A stretch of 64,000 bases of DNA from Hydractinia symbiolongicarpus (Eukaryota > Cnidaria > Hydrozoa > Anthoathecata > Hydractiniidae), in NCBI RefSeq assembly GCF_029227915.1, contig NC_079885.1:7628001-7692000 (forward strand), in the 5' to 3' direction. Shown one piece after another: positions 47,110 through 60,242 of the stretch (its first letter is position 1; every line of letters begins with the position of its first letter). A model generated the notes under the pieces. It made no database searches, had not been told where the DNA came from, and worked only from the letters and a program-made list of their open reading frames with translations. A program made the translations under genes and the position numbers.

Positions 47110-48000
47110 TTTAATTCTTAAGCCGCTAAACTTATGAAGCGGAGATCACCATCGACTCATGCCCCGCTGCAGGTACATTTAAGAGCACAATCAACTTTAA
47201 TCTTAGTGCTTCTTTTTTTGCGTCAGCCACATTTAAGAAATCAAAATTGACGTTTTTATCAAAAGTATGTCATTCTTTTAAAGACCGATAATCAATTTCA
47301 TTAACGTTTTGCTGGAGATCTATTATTTCTATTCTGTTGATATATCCATTTATTTTTATGTTATTAATCAACATAAACTTTTATCACCTTAAACATTTCA
47401 ACTTTAGAACGATATCGTATTTTTCAGCTGATAAGACATTTGATATTCTTTTTAGTCATTTTTTCCTCTGATTTTTCCCGTTAATATGTGCTACACATCT
47501 TTCCATAACCGTAGAAGTCCGTCTGAAAGATTTTTGTGAATAATCTTTTTTAAACTTCATAATTTAAACGTAGCGTTGCTGGTTTCTAATGAAGCGGAAA
47601 TAAACTCCACTTCGACGGCTCAGGGGTAACAACACCCTGGGGACAAGGTTGGCTAACATCCATTTATAGCGATCTTCTTGTGTTAAAATTCACGGAAGTA
47701 TTGTGAATACTGAAGTACGTACTGTATTATCGATAATGTAACGTAGTCATATAGTCAAAGAGAATGAAAATGCGTTGGAATTTAATTAACCGTAATGACG
47801 TTTACTTACTTAAATTATCGCTTTAGTGAGCTTCAGTAATGTATAAACGTAATAAGCGATAGAAAAGTCACTTGTTAGAATTTCTTTCTACGTGTAGTGT
47901 AAACTGGAAAAGACGTGTGGTTGTAACTGCCATCTGTTTCTTCCCTTACTTAATATAAATGGTGTTTCAGAAACAATCGCAAATATATACGAAAGAAATA
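47110..48000. other. intergenic stretch without recognised features
   Basis: No gene or repeat recognised between the SINE flank and the degenerate short repeats at 48 kb. Confidence 0.5.
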
Positions 48001-48014
48001 TTCTATCGTATAAA

Positions 48015-48160
48015 TTACAAAGTGTGACAGGTCGGGGTATTGCAAAATGCTTCATGGAAGGGTTACAAATTGCGATGGAATTACAACGATGCGACAAAAT
48101 ATGATAACAAAGTGTGACAGTATTACAAAGTGCGACTGGATTATAAAGCAATACACTACG
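48015..48160. repeat. degenerate minisatellite, about 20-bp unit
   Basis: Variants of ATTACAAAGTGCGAC recur about six or seven times (for example ATTACAAAGTGTGACAG, GTTACAAATTGCGATGG, ATTACAAAGTGCGACTGG). Confidence 0.6.
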
Positions 48161-48429
48161 GTAACCATGTAGGCTACTGTTGATTTATCTTTTCATTTCA
48201 AAATATTCGTAAAAAGTTTGATATAAATCATGCCCTAGTCTAAAAACGAATTCAAAATAGACTGAGTGCATCAATATTGACTCTTTGTGCCAAATAAAAT
48301 AAAATTGCTTAAATTTTTTAAAAAAGCCAACATTAAAACGGGTAAAACAGATGTTAAATATTCAATAGATAACGGCTGTAGAGTTAATTTAAACTAGTTA
48401 ATATTGGACTGGGAAGTTATTTTAGAAGG

Positions 48430-50135
48430 GGTAAAAGTTTTTTGGTGAAATCGGTATGTTAAACAGGTGTAGGAAACGTGAATTGACAACATTGGATTTG
48501 ACAAATTACCGTTCAGGTTAGTTTCTATGTTCCAATTCGAGAAATATTTGTGACTAACTCTGGGAAAATTGCCTAATTAATGCTAACAAAATCTAGCTGT
48601 ACTTTAGGAGACTAATCTAGCTTCTTTGGACAACGAACAACATTGATGCACAAAATCTCAATAATTAAAAAAGGAATAATTACCTAGTTACAAGAAAAGA
48701 TATATGAAGGAATATGACAAAAGTGAAGTGTGTATAGGCGGAAGAAACCAATAAATTTCTGCTGATTTGACATTGATGAGATTTGATCCCAATTTGCCAT
48801 TGTTTAAATTGTTCTGACAAAACAAACAAACAAACAAACAACAACAAAAAGTAATAGAATCATTTTTACATGTGTCACCTATATTTTACATAAAATATTT
48901 ATGACTTAATGACTCAAATATTTATGGCTGATAGATTATCAACAATATATAACTATTATTTTTAAAATTAATTATTTAAAACGATAACAGGAGGTATTTA
49001 AATTAAAACAGTTGTTTTTTTAAAGGTCTTTAAAGCGCGTCCAGTTTATAAAAAAAGACACGCGAAAAAGTATGGTATGAAACTACTCCCCTTTCCTGAA
49101 ATTGCAATCATTGCTCAATACCAGTTTCCAAAAAAAAAAATAATCAAGGATTCTCACTTATGTTTCAAATGTCGTCAATAGAGAGAAGCTTCTTTTGTGC
49201 TGTTATACATTCTTCTTCAAAGTTCTGGGGAACGGAAATGGCTGTTATATAGAGTTCAATTGTTATTTTTAAAAAATAACATTTCCAAATTAAATGTGTT
49301 TTTTGTTTTTTATCTAAAGCTAGCAATTTTTTAAAATGTTACCTTATCGGCCTAAAATAATTTGTTCAAAAAAGTTTTTAGTGGAATCGGTATGTTAAAC
49401 AGGTTAAGAGTCGTGATTTTACAACATTGGATTGGACAATTTACCGTTAAAGGTAGTTTAATACAGACAAGGCTTTATCCTGTACCATTTATGTCTTTCC
49501 AATGTCTAAAAAGACCCGTTTTCTGCTCTGTGTTCCAATTCGAGAAATATTTGTGACTAACTTTGGGAAAATTGCCCAAATAATGTTAACAAAATCTTGC
49601 TATACTTCAGCATCTAATCTATCTAAAATATTTATGACTTTAATGATGAAAGTATTTATGGCTGATAGATTATTAATAATATATACAACTATGTTTTTAA
49701 AATTAATTATTTAAAAGCGTAATAGGAGATACTGAAATTAACACAGTTGTTTTTTCAAAAGGTCCTAAAAGCGTGTTCAGTTCATAAAATAAGGCACGCG
49801 AAAAAGTATGGTATGAAGCTACTCCCTTTTCCTGAAGTTTCAATTATTTCTCAATACCAATTACTAATTGAAAATTAAGGATTCTCAGTTATGTTTCAAC
49901 TGTTAGAGACAAGCTTGTTTTGTTCTGGGGGGCGAAAATGGTTGTAGCAATTGAATTCAATTATTCAGTTATCTTCAGAAAATAACTTTTCTGGATTTAA
50001 TGTGTGTTGAATTTAATTGTTATTTTAAAAAAAAACAATTCCAAATAAAATGTGTTTTTTTGTTTTTTATCTAAAGCTTGCAATTTATAAAAATGTTACC
50101 TTTTAAGCCTGGAATAATTTCTTTAAAAGCTTCCA
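48430..50135. repeat. diverged direct duplication (two copies of about 0.75-0.95 kb)
   Basis: Copy A from about 48,430 and copy B from about 49,365 share in the same order: ATCGGTATGTTAAACAGGT, ATTCGAGAAATATTTGTGAC, ATTTATGGCTGATAGATTAT, CGCGAAAAAGTATGGTATGA and TTTTTTATCTAAAGCT. The spacing differs (offset about 940 falling to about 720-760), so copies have indels. No coding content recognised; could be an unclassified mobile element. Confidence 0.75.
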
Positions 50136-50139
50136 ATTT

Positions 50140-52160
50140 AGCACGCTTTTGTCCAGTTGAATATTTCAGGCAATTTTATGGGTGACGGCTCTTCATAGAA
50201 GATAGTGAAAGAGGTACTTTTAAACACATTCGTTTGGAATCACATAAAGAAATCAAGAAACAGGCTTACTTTTACAAAAAGCGGGAAGAAATTAATGATT
50301 ATGATTCTCGCCGGCTGCTTAAAATACTCAATTTCAATTGCTTTAAAGACGGCAGCGTTTTTTAACTTTATATTGTCAAAAAAGGTGTCTGTCTGTAAGC
50401 GCTCTCAACTTCCAAAGTTGCCAAAATGCAGGTGTGGCGGTCAGAAAACACTTTTTAAAGTACATGCCCGCGATAATAAACGCTAAGAGTTTTTTACCTA
50501 AAGTTAGAACAATAAAGCCTTTGTAATTCTAACTAAGTTCTCATAAAAAAGAGTATTCGTAATTCTCGATTTCCAAAAAGCCATACGTGGCATCAAAAAC
50601 AATAAAATATGAGCCTTAAGGAAAACTATTTTGGAGTGAGAATTAATTTTTGTCATCTTATTAGTGTGAGTTTGGAGGGAAGGTTTGATTAAAAAAATTT
50701 CAGCAATATTCTCAAAAGATCTTCTAAATTTTACTCTGTGTTATAGCGGATGATGTCTTGATTGCAATACCACAAAATATCTTAATGGGATAGTAATAAT
50801 ATTTTATATATAATATTTTAATGTTCGTCCCTGCATTGTTTTTAATAAAAAAGGTGATCAAGGAAGCAGTTTCCTTTTTTTTTACTTTATCTCAATACTA
50901 TTTTGTGTGGGAAATTAATTAAAGCTTTTTTTACAGTACTGTTGTGTCTCGGAACGGCTTAAAAAGAGACAACAGGCGCTGGAAATGAGGTAGAATTTTA
51001 ATGTCTCTATAATACTGGCGGTGCTTCTTTGTTGAAAAACAAAACACATTGTTTTAACTTTTATAAATAAAAATAGAAACAAGACAGCAAAAAAGAAGTC
51101 TTTTTATATAAAGAGTCATAGAAAAAATAGAACAGAAAGATAGTAATAGTTAATAACTTAATACTAAGAGAAAATAATACGAATTAAAGGAAGGCAATGA
51201 AAATTTTTTTTTACCTGTATTTCAGACATCTTGCATTGACCTTTGAAAAATTTAGAATGATTTATCGTTGCTTATCGTTGATAAGCCATCAATAATACAT
51301 TCTATCATTATTATAATTAATTATTCAAAATAACCATGAATAACCATCAATGACTGAATTTATATAATTTTTACACCCTTCAAACCTTTTCCACTCCAAA
51401 ATTGCTTTGTGCGGTGTATTAAAAAGTTCTACGCACGAGGTTGGCTCTTGGATTCTTTTTCCATAGTATTGAAATCATTGATGAATGACATTCAAAGTGA
51501 AAAACTGATATCTCAACAGGCCTCAATGACGAATATATACTTTACACACTTGACTATTTTTAGGTTGTTATTTGATGAACTAAATAAGGACTCCTGTCAA
51601 ATTTCTACATCAATGGAAATAATATGCAAGTTATATTTTTTTAGGTTTAGAACAGAAATACTCTTATTCATATTTACACTTTGTGTGCCATTATTTTTGA
51701 ATTTGTACCATTTGGACAAGACCTTTCCTCACATACTTCAACTTACCCTGATTATATAGTTCAACCTACTATGCTGGGAATTTCTGTCTTTTATTAGAGG
51801 CCCTCCAATACCTTAATGTTAGTAATTTTTGCGCATTTTGCGTATTTTTACTAAATTCGTGGAACGATGTACCTGTGAAATATAAATATTCTTCAAGATA
51901 CATTCTCAAAAATTAGTACACTCGTAAAAAAAATAAAAAAATAAGCAATGTTAATAGATCACGTTTACGGTTTACGGAATTTGCGGATTTTTGTACGTCT
52001 CTGTATGCATAATAGCATTATCATAAGGGATGAAATAGATGTTACTAAAATTCATAGAGATTTTATGAAAGCACATGCTCTAAAAAACGCTGTATTTATT
52101 CTTGTTAACTATAGTTTCTTCTTTAAAGAAATTTCGCAAATTTTAGGCTAATATTGCGTT
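50140..52160. other. intergenic stretch without recognised genes
   Basis: Short open stretches (50,205-50,486; 51,409-51,759; 51,948-52,151, plus) show no recognisable domain and biased AT composition. I do not call them genes. Confidence 0.5.
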
Positions 52161-52167
52161 TTTTAAA

Positions 52168-54171
52168 ACGTATGTATGTATGTATGTATTCTTTATTTTA
52201 AGTTGGTTACAATGGGTAGCCTAGACTAATAAAAACCAACTAACCTAGTCACCAGGCGATCCAGCTTTATGCTTTCTTGTAAAGAAAGGCGAGAGAACCT
52301 GTGAACAAGGTTGTAATAAATATCTATTTACAATTTTATTTTAATTTATAAACAAATTAAACAACTACAATGGAAATTCCTTGTGACACAAGTCGCTTTT
52401 TAAATTCTTCGACCGTTTGGCATAATTTTACATTTTGCGGCCATTTATTCCATAGCCAACAACCTCTATATAAAACAGAGTTTGTATTAAAATAGGTTGA
52501 TTGGGCAGGAGGGAGAGCTAATGTTCGTCCCGTTCTAGGTTCATAGTGTAATGGTTTCGAGTCAAGATTAAAGTATGACCACATGAACTCGGGGTTCAGG
52601 TGCATTATTGACTTAAAAATTTCAATCACTAGTGTTCGTAAGTGTAGCTGATGGATAGATATTTCGTTAAATGTGGCAAATAAATCACCATATGATAAGT
52701 CAATGTTGTAAACTACTTTTAGTGCCCTGCGATGAATTTTCTCAACTTTTTTATAAGTCGTTTTTCTACAAAACATTCAGATTATCGGAGCATAACTGAA
52801 TTGACTTTTGATGAAGGCAGAGACTTTAGCCTTATTCAGTGTTAAATATTGTCTTAATCTACGAAAAGCATGGAGTTTATAGTTAGCCGTAGAGCATATA
52901 TTTTGAATATGGTCATTAAATAGTAACTTATTGTCAATAGTAATTCCTAACAACACCACACTATTTGTCTCTTTGTTGGAAATTTGATCTATCTGTAATG
53001 TTATCGACTGCCTCACTTTTCTGCTTAAAATCATAAATTGAAATTTTTCAGGATTTGCTTTAAGTGAGTTAATTTTAAACCACGCTAGTAAAATTTTTGT
53101 ATCGTGAAGCAGGCGGTTAATTGCAACGGATAAAATTACATCGCAAGAATAAAGTGAGTTGTCATCAGCGAAGTTACATATATCAGTTTTTTCGACGAAA
53201 AAGAAAAGGTCATTAATGTAGATTAAAGAGAGCAGGAGACCATATATGACCCTTGTGGTACTCCGCGAAGTATTTGAAACCAATCACTCAAAGAAGCACC
53301 GATTTTTACTCTCTGTTTGCGAGAGGATAAATAATCAAGTATAAGTTAAAGGCTACTTTTACTTAGAACATAAGGTTCAAGTTTAGCTATGATTAAGTGA
53401 TGGGGTAAGCAGTCTTAAGCTTTAGACAAATCCATTAGTATTGTCCCCACAAAGCCTCCATTATCTAATTTACGTTGCCAAGCTTGTAATAATTTAAAGA
53501 GAGCGTGTTGTGTCGAATGCCCTTTCCTAAAACCACATAGAAGGTTGTTTAATAAGGGTTCAATATAATTTGATAGTTGTTTGTATAAAGTTTTTTCATA
53601 GACCTTCGACAGAAGAGGTAAAATACTAATTGGTCGATAATTCGATTTTATTGTCTTGTCACCCTTTTTGAATATGGGAATTATATTTGCCTCTTTCAGG
53701 CAATTTGGAAAGCGACTATTTTTTTTATCCTCGTTTATACAATCACGCAGCTTTTCAAAGTATTGACCAGACTCTTTCAGAATTTTTACAGGGATATCAC
53801 CATTTGTAGCTTTGCTTGTAGGTAGATGTTTAATAACTTCTTTGACTTCGTTTAGTGTTACTGGATTAAATGCAATTTTATGTTTTTAGGAAAAATTACT
53901 TTTTATAGCTACTATGCTGGTATGGTTCGCACATTTTCTGGTGATGTTACCTATCTCATCTGAAGGTTGGTTTTCTGGAACTATGGGCCATTTGTAAAGG
54001 TCCAATGAATTCACAATATTTCCAAAAAAGGAATTAAAAATAACGGCAATGTCTTTATTTTTCATTATAATTTTATCGTTTTCAATTAATATAATATTAG
54101 CATCACCCTTTGCGTGCTTATTAGAAAAATATAATTTACATGTTTTTGTCAGAAAGGCTTTGTGTTTTTAC
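52168..54171 (-). mobile_element. dead CR1/jockey-like LINE, 5'-truncated
   Basis: Reading minus: a pre-RT region (IVNSLDLYKWPIV), TSKATNGDIPVKILK, KEANIIPIFKKGD, NYRPISILPLLSKVYEK, GFRKGHSTQHALFKLL, MDLSKA then a stop at the expected Phe, LRGVPQGS with a frameshift, the catalytic FADDNSLY, FLGITID-like LLGITIDNKLLFNDHI, and the post-RT YAPII with TGA where Trp is expected, then MFCRKT and a conserved tail ending WNKWPQNVKLCQ. The 3' end has AATAAAG and an (ATAC)n tail at 52,169-52,186. Several stops and a frameshift show it is inactive. The endonuclease half is missing. Confidence 0.85.
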
Positions 54172-54239
54172 GAATATCAAGTTTACTAAAGTAGACTAAT
54201 TTATATGAAAAATCATATGAAAAATGTAATACTTCTTTG

Positions 54240-55830
54240 AGAACCAACATCAATAAAGAGACCAAAAAAATCGCAAAATCGCTAGATTTGGACGCCAAAA
54301 TGCAATGCTACTCAGAGAAACAGGCCTATTACAATCAAAGACCACAAACCAAACTTCCCCCAAAATGTCAAGTGCAGATTAATTAATCCAGCCAAAACAG
54401 ACATGGGAATCGTCAGTAAAAAATACTTGGAGACCATCATAGAAAACGTTCAGAAAGCAACGCAGGTCAACCAATGGCGAAATACATCTACTGTAATTGA
54501 ATGGTTCAAAAAAACACCAACAGATACAAAGTCAAAATTCATCAAATTCGACATTGTCGAATTTTACCTTTCTATCTCTGAAGAACTACTCGACAAAGCA
54601 ATTAATTTCGCAAGAGCTGCTGTACCAATCAACAACAAAGTCGTCGATATAATAAGGCACCGTCGGAAGTCCTTGTTATTTGATAAATCATCGACTTGGG
54701 TTAAAAAAGGAAACGTTCTTTTCGATGTAACAATGGGTTCATACGATGGAGCGGAGATCTGTGAGTTAGTTGGACTATATATATTAAAAAAGATCAGCAA
54801 TATTATCAATATCAAACATGTCGGTCTATACAGAGACGATGGACTTGCAATTATCCAAAACGCCAATGGACCACGAATGAACAAAATTCGAAAGGACATC
54901 ATAACCTTGTTTAAGGAAGACAAATTGTCAGTAACTGTCAAAGCGAACCTGATTGAAACAGACTTTTTGGATGTATCATTTAACGTGAATAGTAAAACCT
55001 ACAAACCCTACAGGAAACCCAACAACGATCCGCTATATATTAACATTAATTCGAACCACCCGAATACTGTATTAAAAGTCATTCCGAAGATGGTCAATGA
55101 AAGATTAATTGCGACATCCTGTAACAAAAAAGCATTTGATGACGCAAAGCCTTTATACGAAGCTTCACTCTCCGCCAGCGGATTTGAAAGCACAATGACA
55201 TACGCGAATAAACCCAAGCAACCCCCTAATCGCCAACCCGCCGTTCAGTAAAAATGTTAAAACAGACATTGGACGATCATTTCTCAAGATTGTTAGAAAA
55301 AACTTCAGTAAAGATCACAAATATTATAAAATTTTCAATAAAAACACCCTCAAGTTGAGCTATTCATGTAGCACAAACATCTGAAACATCATAAAGGGAC
55401 ATAATAAAAAAGTTCTCACTTCCGAAGAAAGGCAAAAACAACAACCTTGCAATTGCCGGGATAAGTCCCAGTGTCCACTGAATGGTGACTGTTAAGCTAC
55501 ATGCATCATCTACAAAGCGGAAGTCAAATACGTAGACAAAGAGGAATTTTACTACGGCTTATGCGAAGGCGAATTTAAAGAAAGGTTTAACAACCACAAA
55601 AAGTCCTTTCGACACGAGAAATACAGAAATGAAACCACGGAAATATCATGAAGTACTGTAAAACGTGCAATGCCGTATAGGACGGGAGCGCGCACATGTG
55701 ACTTGTGCCTAACAGAAAAATTAGCAATTGTACGTGCTGAACCGAGGGGACTGTTAAATAAAAGAACAGAACTTATCAACAAATGTCGCCATCGTAACAA
55801 ATTTACTTTGAAATGGTTGAAATGAACTGT
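54240..55830 (+). mobile_element. dead reverse transcriptase plus GIY-YIG element (Penelope-like candidate)
   Basis: Longest open piece 54,403-55,251. RT features: FIKFDIVEFYLSISEELLDK, MGSYDGAEICELVGLYIL, the catalytic GLYRDDGLAI, and DFLDVSFNVNSKTYKPYRKP. Upstream, PITIKDHKPNF is reached only after a frameshift near 54,330. Downstream, after another frameshift near 55,230, follow [10 protein letters not shown] and SYSCSTNI, a Cys segment (CNCRDKSQCPLNGDC then stop), YYGLCEGEFKERFNNHKKSF (GIY-YIG nuclease) and CDLCLTEKLAIVRAEPRGLL. An RT followed by a C-terminal GIY-YIG is the Penelope-like layout. Multiple stops show this copy is inactive. Confidence 0.8.
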
Positions 55831-56067
55831 AACGAACAATGTATTTATTTGTATTTATTTGTTTCATTACGTTTTATCACGTAATTAAAAGGTTTATACT
55901 TTAGTTAGTACCAACTTGTTTAATTTGTATCATTTGCCTGAAGATTGCTAAGAAGCATGAAACTTTAAGTAGCAAAATTAATGTAGTTTTTTTCTTGAAA
56001 ACAAAACATAAAAATAATATAACTGCTCTGTTACACATTGAGCACTCTGTTGTAATTGTGTTAAAAA

Positions 56068-56070
<3 letters not shown>

Positions 56071-56135
<65 letters not shown>
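56071..56135. repeat. (TA)n microsatellite
   Basis: An uninterrupted TA dinucleotide run of about 65 bp. Confidence 0.95.
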
Positions 56136-56138
<3 letters not shown>

Positions 56139-56139
56139 A

Positions 56140-56260
56140 TGGCCGCATTTGGTAGACAATTTGTGCCAAAAAATGCAACCTTTGGTAGACACGGTCATTT
56201 GGTAGACAATTTCGTGTCCACCAAAATATTTATATATATATATTTAGCATTTGGTAGACA
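56140..56260. repeat. cluster of TTTGGTAGACA words
   Basis: The word (A/C)TTTGGTAGACA occurs four times on the plus strand here, plus one inverted GTCCACCAAA. The same word is the core of the satellite beginning at 60.2 kb. Confidence 0.8.
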
Positions 56261-57016
56261 AAAAAGCAATTTTCTTTTATGCCACCTTCTTCTGCACCAA
56301 GTACTCTGTTAACACCAAAAATTTGAACTCTATTAGGTCTTTGGCTGCTGAGAAATATCACTTTTAAAAATGGTTGTTGTATATATGCGAAAGTCAAATG
56401 CGTCATCATTTGGTAGACACGGTATATATTTCGACTTTCATGGAAGCCTGGTACCTATAAATGGGAATCAACTTCGCCTTAAACAGTGTTTTAATACTAT
56501 AACATGGTAAAAAAAATATTAACATTCCCGTTATTTGTTTATGGCTTCCACTTAAAAATATATACTTTATACATTTATGCTGGGCGTATTCCACCCCATC
56601 CTGTTGGGTTTTTTTTAATAACTCGTTTTTGCTCTGATAAAAAGCAATTTTCTTTTATGCCTCCTTCTTCTGCACCAAGTACTCTGCTAACACCAAAAAT
56701 TTGAACTCTATTAGGTCTTTGGCTGCTGAGAAATATCACTTTTAAAAATGGTTGTTGTATATATGCGAAAGTCAAATGCGTCATCATTTGGTAGACACGG
56801 CATATATTTCGACTTTCATGGAAGCCTGGTACCTATAAATGGGAATCAACTTCGCCCTAAACAGTGTCTTAATACTATAGCATGGTAAAAAGAATATTAA
56901 CATTCCCGTTATTTGTTTATGGCTTCCACTTGAAAATATATACTTTATACATTTATGCTGGGCGTATTCCACCCCATCCTGTTGGGGTTTTTTTATAACT
57001 CGTTTTTGCTCTGATA
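56261..57016. repeat. 378-bp tandem duplication
   Basis: Two direct copies, 56,261-56,638 and 56,639-57,016, with only scattered substitutions by eye. Each begins AAAAAGCAATTTTCTTTTAT, ends CTCGTTTTTGCTCTGATA and contains one CATTTGGTAGACACGG word. Open stretches within it on both strands repeat with the unit and are not genes. Confidence 0.9.
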
Positions 57017-57019
57017 CTT

Positions 57020-59350
57020 ATTGAGTCTTTTTACATTTATCTGTTAGGCAATCACATGCTATTTTGTTAGGTCTAAGACCTTTCAAACCCTTGGATATTG
57101 TCTATTACTTAAAACTACCCCTTAAGATCATAATCGGGAAAATTTGATAATCTTAGATAGGATAATCCTTAGAACATGAAACTTACATCACAACTTTAGT
57201 TCATCAAGGGAAAATATTCCGAAAATATTGAAGACGTGCTTAATCCAATTTTTAATATTTTTGGATTTAACCCAAAATCCTGGAAAATCGGATTTTCGTG
57301 CAATTTTGTATTTGGTATTTCATGCTTCACAAAAAATGTGCTCACATAAGTAAACAAGTTTTGCTCCTATTTTGTTCCTTTCCTGACGTACACTATGTGC
57401 CTAATGGGATTTAATTGGACTCTTCCTAGTCATAACATGATTGAAATATTCCCAGACTGAATAGTGTTAAATTGCCCCCTTAACTGCAAAAATCGAACTT
57501 GCATTTAAATTACTTTATTCTTTAGGGAATTATTGTTAGTTTGTAATTTTTTTATTTTTTTTATTCGGACATTTATCGATAAAATTGCTTAAATACAATA
57601 TCACCTATGGATCCTTCCGAGACTCTGTATAGGCTAGCTTAACGATTGGTCCTCCCGTTTGTAAACAGATCGCTGCCTTGAAAGGTGGACCAGAGCATTA
57701 AAAGATTGGACAGCCTAACTATAAGCGCGTGCGCCCGTTGTTTCAAAAAGGGTCACAAATTTTAACTGTTAACCATTGTCGTTATGCGAGTTTTTGAATA
57801 AATGAATTCAAAGTGGAAGATGGGTCAGGACATCGTCACTACTTTTAATTTTTAGCTCTCTACTTAATACTTAATTTGCCGTTAATGTTTTAAGTACAAA
57901 TATTTCTAGCTCAGAAAGATGCCTTTATAAAAACCTAACCTGACCTAAATTTTTTTAACTAGCTTCGAAGATCTCACTTTTGTTTTAGTCACAGAAATAA
58001 ATTAAGCAACTTGAACTGAACTTAATACATTTCAGTTACTTAAATAAACGTCCAGAAAAAGCAACTCTTCTATGGAACCATTTGAAGAGGACATATATAC
58101 TTGTTTTGACCTTTTTACGTTTCAAGACCTTTACTTTTGTAATATTTGTTTTTGATAAATTTGACATGTTAAGCGTTTCATCACGGTTTTTTAAATCATG
58201 TATAAATCTTAAGCAAATCAAATCAAATATAAGATTTTGGTTTAAAACGTTGATCATGCGGAAGCAGAAAATATTCAACTAACTAAGCCAACTGTACTAT
58301 GTTGTTCTAACCAATTTCATTGTTTCTTTTTTGATTATTTTTAAATGATGCGCTTTCTATGGTAAACTCTACTAAAATACATTCACTTTTTGTTAACCAA
58401 ACTTGTTGAATGCAGGTTCTACAGTTAATTTTGTAACGTAGCTAGTCTATATTTTTATTTAAATAGGCCATGGCTTTAAACATTCAAACTTTTCCACGAA
58501 ATAAATCTAAACGGAGTAACAACACTAGCTGCGTAGCCTGTGCTTTTATTAAAAACAAGGTTGTATATATACGATAAATAATTCCTAATTTCATGTTTTT
58601 AAAACTTTAATTTACCAATATTTTTCTTATCTACAACTCAGTATAGGTAAATTAAAATGCAGTAACTTGATATTCAAAATTTCTTGCTTTGGCGACGTTA
58701 TTGTCACAGTCAAACCGCTTACGAGCATAACTTTTAAACGCTTACGAGCGTAACTTCAAAATTATCAAACAAACTGCTATAACAGATTATTTATATGCAT
58801 TATTGTCTTGAAAATTTCACACTTTATTATAATTTTGGTGAGGATCCCAAATATTTTATCCATTTTACTGTTAAATACTTTTAAAAAAACTGGGATATAA
58901 CAAAGAGAATAAATATAAAAATACGGTCAGTGTCTATTAATTTTTAAAAATTAAACTTAATAAAACTGTTTTGTCACTGCTTTAGTTTAAAGGCGTAGCC
59001 ACAGTCTATTGCTTATATCATTGGAGTTATTTTAATTAAAGCGCTCAATCTGGCATATACCGCCGATTCACTGGTTTAGTTTCTATAATAATTGTCATTG
59101 TCCGTCTGTCGGTCAAAACTGGATTAGACTAAACCACGTACTAAATCTTCAAGCTACAAGTAACAAATGACAGAGATCTTGCTGTCGCGTTGAATTGCTT
59201 TCTAATTTTTGTAATATACAATTAATATTTTAGCACGGTCTTAAACTGGATCTTGACAAATGTTAACTAAATGACAGTTTTCTCTCTTTTCAAACTAAAT
59301 ATTATGGACAGAAAAATAGAACATCATAATGGAAAAAAAAACAAGACACT
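57020..59350. other. intergenic stretch without recognised genes
   Basis: No domain, repeat or RNA gene recognised. Open stretches near 58,036-58,282 on both strands overlap one another and look like chance. Confidence 0.5.
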
Positions 59351-59356
59351 AAGCGA

Positions 59357-59480
59357 CAATGGTGAGAAGTTCCAGATTGCCAGATATTTTCACCTAGGCT
59401 GAACTCCAAATTTGTGTTCCCAATAAAGTATCGGTTGCCTAGGTAAAAAATATCTGCCAATCTGGAACTTCTCACCATTG
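59357..59480. mobile_element. 124-bp hairpin element (MITE-like)
   Basis: Starts CAATGGTGAGAAGTTCCAGA and ends with its inverse. The arms are about 43 bp and differ at one base and a short TTTC/TTTTT stretch, ending in ACCTAGGC / GCCTAGGT. A central loop of about 35 bp remains. No target-site duplication recognised. Confidence 0.8.
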
Positions 59481-59489
59481 CCTCAACAA

Positions 59490-60235
59490 ATAAATTTAAA
59501 CGCGCACAAAGACGATTAATAAGTGCGTGTTATTGTCGAATTTCCACATTTTCAAAAAGCCATGCATACAGCATTTATTGTTTTCCACGGCGAAACGGCT
59601 AATTATAAATTTTAGAACAAGGAAAAAATATTCGGAACTATAAACGCTCCTTCAAGGTTGATGATGTTGTGTTGGTATCGGAGATTGGAAGATGTACATG
59701 TTATCTTTTCTTACGATAATTGAACAAACTATAATGATGAAAAATTGTAATGGGCAACGAACACTCTATTTCAAATTGGTTTTACTTGTTGATGTTAGTG
59801 AAGGATAATGCCCCAGCGAACCAAGAAAAATAGTCTTCTTTAACTTTTTATGCATTAACTCTGTGCAGGAGTTCATGTACCTTAGATGCACAGAAGACAT
59901 TTCGAAGGAAGTCATAATGTTATTGCTGTTCGTAGGCAACACATTGGAGTGAGCATTGGGATCTCTTCCCAGTTGTGATTTATTATAGTAAGTTGTTTTC
60001 TTGCTGAGAACACCACTCTTTTCACTAATTGGACTAATGCCTAGTGTCGTAAAATAGGAAGTATTTTCAGTTTGTGCTGCTTATGGTAGTTGTGGTGAGT
60101 GGTTTGTAGTCCTTTAGCTCTACGTGTTTTTATTTTGCACATTTCCTGGTTAAATCTTCTGACATTGTGTAATAAAACCATAATTTTTACACAAAGTCAA
60201 AAATTATAAGTATGGTTAATTTGTCAGATGTGTCA
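59490..60235. other. intergenic stretch between hairpin and satellite
   Basis: No coding or repeat signal recognised. Confidence 0.5.
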
Positions 60236-60242
60236 GAAAGTA

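Noticed and set aside
54564-54941. Minus-strand open stretch opposite the RT/GIY-YIG element
   Set aside because: Shadow of the plus-strand reverse transcriptase.
55978-56312. Open stretches through the (TA)n tract
   Set aside because: They are dominated by IYIYIY from the dinucleotide repeat.
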